Source: DAIDKA01 sp036267975 (GTDB lineage: Bacteria; Pseudomonadota; Gammaproteobacteria; Steroidobacterales; Steroidobacteraceae). Taken from it: DNA of 64,000 bases. Under the pieces are notes generated by a model. That model had not been told where the DNA came from and made no database searches. It was given only the letters and a program-made list of their open reading frames with translations. Below are positions 1 through 7,571 of the stretch, piece after piece. The translations under genes and the position numbers were made by a program. Position 1 is the stretch's first letter. Every line of letters starts with the position of its first letter. The stretch lies in NCBI GenBank assembly GCA_036267975.1, contig DATAVA010000007.1, forward strand, positions 13,968 through 77,967, read 5' to 3'.

Positions 1-185
1 CGGAAGCCACCCATCGTGCGGGCAGTTCCGCGCTGTGGTTGACCGTAAACTCCGAAAACCGACCGGCGTGCGCCTTCTATGCCAGGCAGGGCTTCACCGA
101 CATCGGCGCTGTGAGTTTTGACCTTTATGGCGAAGCGCATGAGAACCGCATCCTCCATGTGCTCGATGTGTCGGCCAGCGGATGA
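1..185 (+). CDS. GNAT-family N-acetyltransferase, C-terminal end only
   Basis: The reading frame is open from the window edge (first full codon at base 3) to a TGA at 183-185, giving the last 60 residues. The stretch reading ALWLTVNSENRPACAFYARQGF is the acetyl-CoA-binding end of the GNAT fold: a beta strand, the Asn of the N-x-x-A-x-x-F-Y motif, and the Tyr that usually acts as general acid. GNAT enzymes transfer the acetyl group of acetyl-CoA to an amine; the substrate cannot be read from this fragment. The stop overlaps the start of the next gene (ATGA), so the two are probably translationally coupled. The 5' part lies outside the window. Confidence 0.8.
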   Translation, partial: EATHRAGSSALWLTVNSENRPACAFYARQGFTDIGAVSFDLYGEAHENRILHVLDVSASG

Positions 186-709
186 TGGAGTCACCCTGGC
201 TGAAAATTCCGCTGGCGGATTACGAGGCGCACATGGCCGCGCCAAACATCGATCAGGCAAGCCTTCTGGCAGATGTCTTTTCAACCCTGCTGCGGAGGTT
301 TCAGCCGGCGTCCGTTGCGGTCATCGGCTGTGCAGGGGGAAACGGCTTCGAGCATATCGATCCGCACATGACCACACGCGTCGTTACCGTGGACATCAAT
401 CCTGAGTATCTGGAAGCGACGGCACGCCGCCACTCGGCTGGCTGCGGGAATCTGACCCTGCTCAACGCAGACATTGCGGGCATGGAATTGCCTGTCGAGC
501 CGGTTGATCTTTTCTACACGGCGCTGCCCAGCATCCTGCAGCTCGCCCCTCTCATGAGACTTGTGGATCCTCCGGATCTGGCGCAGGTGGCGCGCGGCGT
601 CGGATTTGCGCTTCTGGAATTCACGAGGGTAACGTCACGTGCTGGAAAGGACTTCGCCATTCAGATCTACCGCAGGCCGTCAGGCAGCGTGGTGAACCCA
701 TGGCAATAG
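182..709 (+). CDS. class I SAM-dependent methyltransferase, probably internally deleted
   Basis: This 175-residue protein has a clear SAM-binding glycine loop (VIGCAGGNGFEHI, about residues 47-59), the acidic end of strand 2 (VDINPEY) and a motif-II-like NADI. After VDLFYTAL (about residue 116) the sequence jumps almost at once to LQLAPLMRLVDPPDL, a segment that in full-length relatives I remember lies about 45 residues further on, after strand 5. I infer an in-frame deletion of the strand-4/5 region, leaving a protein too short for a complete Rossmann methyltransferase. The ATG overlaps the stop of the acetyltransferase. The substrate is unknown and activity is doubtful. Confidence 0.72.
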   Translation: MMESPWLKIPLADYEAHMAAPNIDQASLLADVFSTLLRRFQPASVAVIGCAGGNGFEHIDPHMTTRVVTVDINPEYLEATARRHSAGCGNLTLLNADIAGMELPVEPVDLFYTALPSILQLAPLMRLVDPPDLAQVARGVGFALLEFTRVTSRAGKDFAIQIYRRPSGSVVNPWQ

Positions 710-743
710 CCGTAATCGAACCCGTGCAATTGGCATTGCCGCT

Positions 744-1583
744 GTGAGGGCTGCGCTGCATTTTTCAAAATATCATGCCCTCGGAAATGCCTATCTGGTG
801 CTTCCCGGCATGCCGGTGGGTGCGCGTGTCGAACAGGTATTGGCGCCGTACCTGTGCGACTGGCGTATCGGCATCGGCAGTGACGGCGTGCTGGTTGGCC
901 CGCTGCCCTCGAGCGCGGCCGATTTCCGAGTCCGGATCTTCAACCCCGACGGTGGTGAAGCGGAGAAGAGCGGCAACGGGCTGAGAATCTTCGCCCGCTA
1001 CCTGTGGGACAAGGGACTCGTCACGGACGTGCGTTTTACCATCGAGACGGCGGGGGGCGTGGTGACCGCCCAGGTACTCGAGGCCGGTAAGCAGGTTCAG
1101 GTAGACATGGGCAGGGTGGTCTTCCGCGCGGCTGACGATGAACCCATCCTCGAGCGCGTGCATCTGGCCGATGTCGAGCTGAGAATCTGCAGCGTCAGTA
1201 TCGGCAATCCGCACTGCGTGGTCCTGATGCCGAACCCAACGGAAGCCACGGCGCGCCGAATCGGCCCTCTATTGGAGACTCATCCGCTGTTTCCGGGAAG
1301 AACGAATGTCCAGTTCATGGAAGCCCTGGACATGGATAACATCCGCATTGAAATCTGGGAACGTGGTGCCGGCTACACCTTCGCATCCGGCACCAGCAGT
1401 TGTGCCGCCGCCGCCGTCGCCTACAGGCTTGGGCTCGTTCGCGACCTGGTGACCGTGCATATGCGCGGCGGCGCAGTGAGCATCGCTCTTGATGAAAGCT
1501 ATCGCGCGGTCATGAAAGGTCCGGTGATTCATATCTGTGATGGCACCGCCTCGCTCGACGGGTTACCGGGCGCTCGGGGGTAG
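744..1583 (+). CDS. diaminopimelate epimerase-like protein with Ser in place of both catalytic Cys
   Basis: The 279 residues match the two-lobed DapF fold in length and motif order: an N-terminal FSKYHALGNAYLV, then GEAEKSGNGLRIFARYL (about residues 71-87), then WERGAGYTFASGTSSCAAAA (about 205-225). DapF inverts a chiral carbon with two cysteines acting as acid and base, in the motifs CGNGxRC and ACGTGACA. Here both are Ser (AGC at about base 979 and TCC at about base 1387), so ordinary LL/meso-DAP epimerisation is unlikely. The start is GTG at 744; no convincing Shine-Dalgarno precedes it. It follows the methyltransferase by 34 bases. I leave the gene symbol blank because the function cannot be assumed to be that of DapF. 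Confidence 0.85.
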   Translation: MRAALHFSKYHALGNAYLVLPGMPVGARVEQVLAPYLCDWRIGIGSDGVLVGPLPSSAADFRVRIFNPDGGEAEKSGNGLRIFARYLWDKGLVTDVRFTIETAGGVVTAQVLEAGKQVQVDMGRVVFRAADDEPILERVHLADVELRICSVSIGNPHCVVLMPNPTEATARRIGPLLETHPLFPGRTNVQFMEALDMDNIRIEIWERGAGYTFASGTSSCAAAAVAYRLGLVRDLVTVHMRGGAVSIALDESYRAVMKGPVIHICDGTASLDGLPGARG

Positions 1584-1647
1584 CGGCTGAGCATGAGCAA
1601 GGTCTTGCTATGATGTGCAGCCGTCGCTCAGTCGGGAGGTAAGTCGA

Positions 1648-2106
1648 GTGTTCGACCTTGCTGCAGAGCTTCCGCATCTTCTGCCCAAGGCCATCGCCTG
1701 GGCCGAAGCGCGCTCCGCCGAGATCGCGGCTGCCGGCGCGCCACTCAGCCCGTTCGAACTGCGGCTGGCGCATCTGGTCGGGGTGCAGCAACCGGAGCGC
1801 GTGCGCATTTCGCAGGTTCGTGAGATACCGCAGCCGCAGGATCCGGAATTGCAGCGGGCGGTTGCGGCAACCGGATTCATCGGGCCGCGCACCATCGGGC
1901 TGACATTGGGATATGGCATCTACGTCGTGGCCGGGCACTCCTCGAACCGACTGGTCTCACACGAATGCCGACACGTCTATCAGTATGAGATGGCCGGCTC
2001 GATCCGCAACTTTTTGTACGTGTACCTGGCGCAGATCGCAGCTGCTGGCTACGAAGCGGCGCCCTTGGAAATGGATGCGCGGGCACACGAGTTCGATACG
2101 GCCTGA
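1648..2106 (+). CDS. conserved protein with HExxH motif (zincin-like)
   Basis: I choose GTG at 1648 because GGAGG (1635-1639) lies 8 bases upstream; an ATG at 1615 is in frame but has no ribosome site. The product is about 152 residues. Residues HECRH form an HExxH zinc-protease motif, followed by VYQYEMAGSIRNFLYVYLAQIAAAGY and then PLEMDARAHE, where the acidic residues could be a third ligand. This layout resembles short gluzincin-like proteins in which HELTHxxQYE is followed by a helix and an LExxAR segment. There is no signal peptide. Whether it is a protease is inference. It ends 12 bases from the convergent GGDEF-EAL gene. Confidence 0.65.
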   Translation: MFDLAAELPHLLPKAIAWAEARSAEIAAAGAPLSPFELRLAHLVGVQQPERVRISQVREIPQPQDPELQRAVAATGFIGPRTIGLTLGYGIYVVAGHSSNRLVSHECRHVYQYEMAGSIRNFLYVYLAQIAAAGYEAAPLEMDARAHEFDTA

Positions 2107-2118
2107 CGGTCACCGGCG

Positions 2119-4530
2119 CTATGAGTTGCTCTGTCCCCGCAACGGCACCGCGGCCGGCGAAACGAGGTCCGACTGCACCTTGGCTGACGCACGAGTAGCC
2201 GGCAGTCGGCCGTCCATCCAGGCGCGAAACGCCTCCGGGGGCAGGGGCGGACTCATGTAGTAACCCTGCGCCGTATCGCAGCCGAGCCTTCGCAGCAGCG
2301 CGTACCCTTCGCCGTCTTCGACTCCCTCGGCCACGACTTTCATGCCCAGGCGGTGACCCATTTCGATCGTCGAGCTGACGATGGTGGTCAGATCGGAATT
2401 GCCGCATACCTGGGAGACGAACGAACGGTCGATCTTCAATTCCTTGGCGGGCAGCCGCATCAGGTAGCTCAAGGAGGAGTAACCGGTGCCGTAATCATCG
2501 ATGGACAGCGCCAGTCCGATCCGCGACAAATGCTCCAACACCGTGATGGCGTTTGCGGGGTCCTCCATGAAGCCGCTTTCGGTGATCTCGAGGCACAGCA
2601 GGCTGGGGTGGACCTGGTGCCGAGCCAGCAATTCGTTGATCATTTCCGGCAATTCGCGATTCAGCAGGTCGCGCGCCGATATGTTCACCGACACCTGCAG
2701 TTCCATACCTTCGCGGCGCCACTGGCCGATCTGCCGCACGGCCTCCTCCAGTACCCAGCGCGTCAGCACCTTGATATACCCGGTGTGCTCTGCGAACGGA
2801 ATAAAGGCCGCGGGTGGTACGACGCCGCGGCGCGGATGATCCCAGCGCAGCAGCGCCTCGCACGCGGATACACTGGCCGATGTCAGGTCGACTTTCGGCT
2901 GGTAATGCAGTCTCAGTTCGTTGTGTTCCACTGCATGCCGCAGTTCGCCGAGCAACGAGAGATGTTCCTGTTGGCTCGTATCGTAGTTCTTTTCGTATAT
3001 CGCCCAACCGGTCCGGCCGCGCTTCGCCACGTACATCGCGATGTCGGCGTTGCGCACCAGTGTCTCGGAGTTCTCACCATGCGCCGGATACATCGCGATT
3101 CCGATGCTCGTGCCGACATCGAGGGGCTGTCCCTGAAAGATAATCGGAACTTCCAGCGCCGCGATGATGCGCTTGGCCGTCTCGGTGACGCCTGCCGTGC
3201 TCGAGGCCGGCACCAGCAGCGCGAATTCATCCCCACCCAGGCGTGCCACACATCCCGAACCGGCCTGAATGAGCCGCAGCCGGGTTCCGACCTCGCGCAG
3301 CACATGATCCCCCACGCCGTGACCGAGCGAGTCATTGACGTACTTGAAGCGGTCGAGATCCATGACCATGATCGCCAGCGATTCGTGGCGTGAGCGCGCC
3401 CGGGTAATGCCCTGCTCGAGTGCCTGCGAGAACTGCGAGCGGTTCGGCAGCTGGGTCAGCGAATCCTCGTAGGCAAGTTTCAGGATGCGCTGCTCGCGCT
3501 CGGCGATTCCGGTGCGCATGTGTTCCAGCCCCTGCGCCAGGGCGCCGATCTCATCGTCGCGGAGCACCTCGACGCGCTCGGAATAGTCGCCGCCCCGAAT
3601 GCGCCGCACGGCGCCCAGTAGCAGTTCGAGCGGGCGCGTGATGCTCAAGGCGATCATGACGCTGCCCGCAATCGAAATCGCCAGGCTCAGGAAACCAAGG
3701 ATTTCCAAGGTGGTGCGCAGGGTGCGAAAACTGGCCATGGCCGAGCCGATCGGTCGTTGCAGCACGGCGGCAATGTGAACATCGCCACTGAGCTGCACGA
3801 GGCGCAGCTGCTGCTGGCCATCGCGCATCTGCAGCGCGCGCGTGCCGAGGGCGCGGGTATAGCCCGGCAGGCGTGCGCGAAGTTCATCCGCCACCGGCGC
3901 CGGGAGAGTCGTGGCGAATATGTTCCACTGCCCCGCCCGTTCGATTGCGAAGGAGACATCAAGTCCGGTGAGCCGTTCGAGGTCTTGCGCCAGCACATGG
4001 TCGAGGGGAAAACACACCACGATCCAACCGATTGTCAGCGGCGCTTTGACCGGCACCGCGATGAGCTGGAAGGCCTGCTGATGCAGCAGGTCGATCGTGC
4101 TGGCGCCGCCCTGCGCGCGTGCCCGCTCGATGAGTTGCGCCAATTCGAAGGGATGTGGCGACGCATCGGGACGCAGCGAATCGGCAATCACCTGGCCCTT
4201 CAGATCGACGTAGAGAACCGCCTGGGCGTTGATGCGCGCGCCCTGGTTCTCCAGGGCCGATGCGAGCGTTGCCGTGTCACCCGTCGCGATGGCATCCCGA
4301 AACGCGAAGTCGGCCGCCAGCACGGTGGCAGCCTGCGACAGGCGCTCGGAGTTCTGCGCCAGTACGCGTGCGAAGACGCGCTCGCCAACGCTGAACTCAT
4401 CCTCAATTTTGCCGCGGGCCGCGTTGTAAGTGGCATCGTTGGTCAATGCAAACTCGGCCGCCTGCACGACGCCGAGCAGTGCCACCAGAAACACCACCAT
4501 GCGCACCCGCAAGCTGCGAAAACGGATCAT
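2119..4530 (-). CDS. membrane-bound GGDEF-EAL cyclic-di-GMP enzyme
   Basis: The protein has 803 residues, starting at ATG 4530. Transmembrane helix 1 spans about residues 8-28. A periplasmic sensor region of about 230 residues follows, then helix 2 (about 265-290), a HAMP segment, a GGDEF domain with intact GGDEF at about 431-435, and an EAL domain with EALLRW at about 558 plus the downstream metal and catalytic residues (LEITES, IDDYGTGYSS, AEGVED). Both activities could work: the cyclase makes cyclic-di-GMP and the EAL domain degrades it. The RxxD inhibitory site before GGDEF is missing, so product feedback on the cyclase is unlikely. The start overlaps the cupredoxin stop (ATGA), so the two genes are coupled. 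Confidence 0.9.
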   Translation of the reverse strand: MIRFRSLRVRMVVFLVALLGVVQAAEFALTNDATYNAARGKIEDEFSVGERVFARVLAQNSERLSQAATVLAADFAFRDAIATGDTATLASALENQGARINAQAVLYVDLKGQVIADSLRPDASPHPFELAQLIERARAQGGASTIDLLHQQAFQLIAVPVKAPLTIGWIVVCFPLDHVLAQDLERLTGLDVSFAIERAGQWNIFATTLPAPVADELRARLPGYTRALGTRALQMRDGQQQLRLVQLSGDVHIAAVLQRPIGSAMASFRTLRTTLEILGFLSLAISIAGSVMIALSITRPLELLLGAVRRIRGGDYSERVEVLRDDEIGALAQGLEHMRTGIAEREQRILKLAYEDSLTQLPNRSQFSQALEQGITRARSRHESLAIMVMDLDRFKYVNDSLGHGVGDHVLREVGTRLRLIQAGSGCVARLGGDEFALLVPASSTAGVTETAKRIIAALEVPIIFQGQPLDVGTSIGIAMYPAHGENSETLVRNADIAMYVAKRGRTGWAIYEKNYDTSQQEHLSLLGELRHAVEHNELRLHYQPKVDLTSASVSACEALLRWDHPRRGVVPPAAFIPFAEHTGYIKVLTRWVLEEAVRQIGQWRREGMELQVSVNISARDLLNRELPEMINELLARHQVHPSLLCLEITESGFMEDPANAITVLEHLSRIGLALSIDDYGTGYSSLSYLMRLPAKELKIDRSFVSQVCGNSDLTTIVSSTIEMGHRLGMKVVAEGVEDGEGYALLRRLGCDTAQGYYMSPPLPPEAFRAWMDGRLPATRASAKVQSDLVSPAAVPLRGQSNS

Positions 4531-5165
4531 TGCGCTTTCGCCGGGCTTTCTGGGCCGTCGAGGGGGGCGCTGATGTGAAGGGTGTGGGCGAGCGCTGCGG
4601 CGCCGGGCTCGAGGTGCAGGGGCTGCACAATCTGCTCGTCTTCGGTGAGCGACGCATGCCAGGCGCGCAGACTGTAGTCGCCCGACGGCAGCTTCGGTAA
4701 CAGCGCAATTCCGGCGCGGTCCGTACGCGCAAAGTAGGGGGTGTCGACGACCAGCAGCCACGCGACCATGCTGTCGTGGATATTGCATCCGAGCACCACC
4801 AGGCCGGCCTTGTCGAAGAGCACCGGATCGGTGGGCTTACCGGCGTAGAGCTTGAGGCTGAAGACTCTGGCGGGGGAGAACGAATAGACCGAATGGCGGA
4901 TATTGTCGCTGTTCGGAAAATCAACGGCGGTGCCGGCCTGCACGACATTCACGCGCGGGACGAAGTGTCGATCGATCTGGTCGATGACATACCGGGCCCC
5001 CGGCGCTGCGTGAATGGGAGCGGCTGGAACGGCGTAGACAATGGCGTCTGCGATCGGCGCACCGGCTGCGGTTTCGACGTGCACGGTCAGGTCGGCAGCG
5101 GCCACGAACGGCGTCGCGCAGGTCAGTGCGAGAGCCCACCACGCAGTTGGACGGCGCCGCAACAT
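4527..5165 (-). CDS. periplasmic plastocyanin-like cupredoxin ('methylamine utilization' family)
   Basis: A 212-residue secreted protein. MLRRRPTAWWALALTCATPFVAA is a signal peptide, probably cleaved after AAA. The C-terminal half contains NIRHSV and later GCNIHDSM, which supply the His, Cys, His and Met ligands of a type-1 copper site in the plastocyanin/azurin order. Proteins of this family are often labelled methylamine utilization protein, but no mau genes are nearby, so that name should not be taken as function. I infer a periplasmic electron carrier or copper/redox sensor. It sits one base after the globin stop and overlaps the GGDEF-EAL start, forming a three-gene operon. Confidence 0.82.
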   Translation of the reverse strand: MLRRRPTAWWALALTCATPFVAAADLTVHVETAAGAPIADAIVYAVPAAPIHAAPGARYVIDQIDRHFVPRVNVVQAGTAVDFPNSDNIRHSVYSFSPARVFSLKLYAGKPTDPVLFDKAGLVVLGCNIHDSMVAWLLVVDTPYFARTDRAGIALLPKLPSGDYSLRAWHASLTEDEQIVQPLHLEPGAAALAHTLHISAPLDGPESPAKAQ

Positions 5166-5166
5166 A

Positions 5167-5640
5167 TCAGGGCGGAGATTGCTTCGGTATGGGAGGGATC
5201 CGCACCTCGATGACATCGGGTGCCATGGGCGCCAGCAGCGCCAGCAGTTCATTGCGTTCGCGCAGCGGGACATGATGTCGGCGCAGCGATTGGCGCAGGA
5301 TCGCCACCAGGCCGAAGAATTCCCTCTGCGTGATGTGGTGGTTCGCATGCACCTCGTGCATCGAGTCGCCGCTGTAATGGCAGCCACCGCCGGCCAGATC
5401 GCAGATCTGCTCGACGATGAGGCGCTTGATGCGGGCGATATTCGAACCCTTGAAGGATTGATTCAGGCGCGGATCAGCGACGACCCGATCGATGGTCTCG
5501 GAGATGACTGCCGTCATCACCGGCTCTCCGCCGAGGCGCACATAGAGCGGGCGCGTCGTCGCCGACAGGCCGGCACTGCAGATGCACAGGGCGCTCATCG
5601 CGGCCGCGAAGGTCGCGATGCGTCTGGGAGTTGCTTGCAT
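5167..5640 (-). CDS. secreted group-1 truncated hemoglobin
   Basis: The start at ATG 5640 gives 157 residues beginning with a signal peptide (MQATPRRIATFAAAMSALCICSAGLSA); an upstream in-frame start would precede it with unlikely sequence. The mature part follows the 2-over-2 globin pattern: PLYVRLGG at the A/B start, DPRLNQSFKG, the E helix IARIKRLIVEQICDLAGG, then YSGDSMHEVHANHHIT, where the first His of EVHANHH matches the proximal heme ligand. Truncated globins bind O2, NO or CO; export to the periplasm is less usual. It is the first gene of an operon with the cupredoxin and the GGDEF-EAL protein. Confidence 0.85.
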   Translation of the reverse strand: MQATPRRIATFAAAMSALCICSAGLSATTRPLYVRLGGEPVMTAVISETIDRVVADPRLNQSFKGSNIARIKRLIVEQICDLAGGGCHYSGDSMHEVHANHHITQREFFGLVAILRQSLRRHHVPLRERNELLALLAPMAPDVIEVRIPPIPKQSPP

Positions 5641-5817
5641 GCTCAAGGTCTTTTGGCGATGGCTTACCTCAAAGGATGGTAGGGGCGATCGCGCCACCGC
5701 GGTGTTAATTGGCTCACAGCTCCTAAACATGCGGAAAGTCACGGAATCTTTCGCTCGATAGATCCAGAATGAATGCCTGCGAAAGCGTGATCCGGTTCGC
5801 ATCACTGTGGGACACCA

Positions 5818-6675
5818 ATGCTCAAACGCGTCTGCGCGGCATCGACTGGGCTGTTGCTCGTACTTGCTGCTGGCGTGGCGCCGGCGGGCGATCGTCTGGC
5901 TGCCACCGGCGGAATCATGAACCTGGAAGGCAGCGCGGGTGGCGGACTGACGCCGTGGGCCCTGATCGCCGGCCTCGGCACTGACGGCGAAATCGGCGCG
6001 AGTGCCTTTTGCACGCAGGTCAAGCCGCAGGATTTCAGGCTCGACAGTTGCGGAGTCGCGGCGGGCTTTTACGACCGTACCGAATTCTCACTCGCGCGCC
6101 AGGCGTTCAACCTCGGCGCGACCGCGCCGGGACAGAACATCGATCAGACGATCGTCGGTGGCAAGCTACGTCTGTTCGGCAATGCCGTCCTCGACCAGAA
6201 CAGCCCGTGGCCACAGCTGGCGCTGGGCATGCAATGGAAGCACAACAGCAACTTCGATCTGATTCCCAGGGCGCTGGGTGCGAAGCATGCCGATGGCACG
6301 GATGTATACCTCGCCGCAACCAAGGTATGGCTGGACGGCCCTCTCGGGCGCAGCTGGCTGGCGGATCTTACCTTGCGTGAGAGCAACGCCAACCAGATGG
6401 GAATACTCGGTTTTGGCGGGCCCGCCGGCAATTACCACCTGCTGGCCGAGGGCAGCGTCGGCATGTTCGTGTCGGGCTATTGCATCATCGGCGCGGAATA
6501 CCGCCAGAAGCCGAATAATCTGCCGGTGTTCCGCGAGGACGATTTCAGAGACGTGTTTGTGGCATTCGTGCCGGTGAAGTATTTTTCCGTGACGCTCGCG
6601 TACGCCGATCTGGGGAATATCGCCAATCGGGCCGCACAGGCGGGAAGTTACGTTTCCATTCAAGGGAGCTGGTAG
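5818..6675 (+). CDS. DUF3034 family outer-membrane protein
   Basis: A 285-residue protein with a signal peptide (MLKRVCAASTGLLLVLAAGVAPAG). The mature part begins TGGIMNLEGSAGGGLTPWALIAGLGTDGEIG and continues as amphipathic strands ending in an aromatic residue (SIQGSW), as expected of a beta-barrel. The family is DUF3034; its function is not established. It is divergent from the globin operon, with 177 bases between the two starts, and I recall the two being neighbours in other gammaproteobacteria. It may therefore be the outer-membrane partner of that periplasmic system, but this is inference. Confidence 0.78.
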   Translation: MLKRVCAASTGLLLVLAAGVAPAGDRLAATGGIMNLEGSAGGGLTPWALIAGLGTDGEIGASAFCTQVKPQDFRLDSCGVAAGFYDRTEFSLARQAFNLGATAPGQNIDQTIVGGKLRLFGNAVLDQNSPWPQLALGMQWKHNSNFDLIPRALGAKHADGTDVYLAATKVWLDGPLGRSWLADLTLRESNANQMGILGFGGPAGNYHLLAEGSVGMFVSGYCIIGAEYRQKPNNLPVFREDDFRDVFVAFVPVKYFSVTLAYADLGNIANRAAQAGSYVSIQGSW

Positions 6676-6678
6676 TCG

Positions 6679-7530
6679 ATGGTTTTCCAAAGTGCGCTCA
6701 TGAGCAACCCAACATCAGTCACCCTGCGTGACGGAAATATCATTCCGCAACTCGGTCTGGGCGTGTTTCAGACTCCGCCGGACAGTACGGCCGCGGTGGT
6801 CCGCACCGCCCTGGCCGCGGGCTATCGGCATATCGATACGGCCGCCGTCTACGTGAACGAAGTCGGCGTCGGCGAGGGCCTGCGCGCTGCGGAAATCGAG
6901 CGCGGCGAGCTCTTCGTGACGACCAAGCTGTGGAATGCCGACCAGGGGTTCGATGCCGCGCTCAAGGGCTTCGACCACAGTGTGAAGCGGCTGGGACTGG
7001 ACTATCTGGATCTGTATCTGATCCATTGGCCCTCGCCGCGCCGGGATCTTTACGTGGACTCCTGGCGCGCGCTGGTGCGCCTGCAGCAGGATGGTCGGGT
7101 CCGTTCGATCGGCGTTTCGAATTTCAGTGCCGAACATCTGCAGCGCCTGATCGCGGAAACCGGCATCACCCCGGTGGTGAACCAGGTCGAGTTGCACCCA
7201 CACTTCCAGCAGCGTGCGCTCATCCAGCTGCATGCGCAGTTGGGCATTGCCACGATATCCTGGAGTCCGCTGGGGCAGGGCAAGGCGCTCTCGGACCCGG
7301 TGATCGCTGAGATTGCGGCGCGTCACGCTCGCAGTCCCGCCCAGATCATCATCCGCTGGCACCTGGACAGTGGCCTCATCGCCATCCCCAAGTCGGTGAC
7401 GCCGCACCGCATCGCCGAAAATTTTGCGGTCTTCGACTTCAAGCTCAGTGAGGCCGACCTCGCCGCCATTGCCGGGCTGGATTCAGCGCAAGGGCGCATC
7501 GGGCCTGATCCGGCAACCGCGAACTTCTGA
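6679..7530 (+). CDS. aldo/keto reductase, 2,5-diketo-D-gluconate reductase-like
   Basis: A 283-residue NADPH-dependent reductase of the AKR (beta/alpha)8 fold. The catalytic tetrad is visible: Asp in YRHIDTAAVY, Tyr at the end of that motif, Lys in VTTKLW and His in LIHWP. The cofactor site is given by IPKSVTPHRIAEN near the C terminus. The sequence resembles the DkgA/DkgB group, which reduces small aldehydes such as methylglyoxal and 2,5-diketogluconate; the physiological substrate is not readable. ATG 6679 has GGGAG about 10 bases upstream; an alternative start is ATG 6700. It begins 3 bases after the DUF3034 stop, so co-transcription is likely. Confidence 0.9.
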   Translation: MVFQSALMSNPTSVTLRDGNIIPQLGLGVFQTPPDSTAAVVRTALAAGYRHIDTAAVYVNEVGVGEGLRAAEIERGELFVTTKLWNADQGFDAALKGFDHSVKRLGLDYLDLYLIHWPSPRRDLYVDSWRALVRLQQDGRVRSIGVSNFSAEHLQRLIAETGITPVVNQVELHPHFQQRALIQLHAQLGIATISWSPLGQGKALSDPVIAEIAARHARSPAQIIIRWHLDSGLIAIPKSVTPHRIAENFAVFDFKLSEADLAAIAGLDSAQGRIGPDPATANF

Positions 7531-7571
7531 AGTTCAGGACGTTTCCGGAGCCGGGCGGGGGAGGAGATCCC

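Noticed and set aside
700..747. A 15-codon frame starting at ATG 700 whose stop overlaps the GTG of the DapF-like gene
   Set aside because: It overlaps the methyltransferase end, has no ribosome site and no recognisable sequence. It might aid translational coupling, but nothing supports it as a gene.
2353..4578. Long plus-strand frames antisense to the GGDEF-EAL gene
   Set aside because: Same codon-bias effect; the minus-strand protein has intact GGDEF and EAL motifs.
4527..5165. True methylamine-utilisation gene
   Set aside because: Only the cupredoxin family name points that way. No methylamine dehydrogenase, mau accessory or glutamate-pathway genes are nearby.
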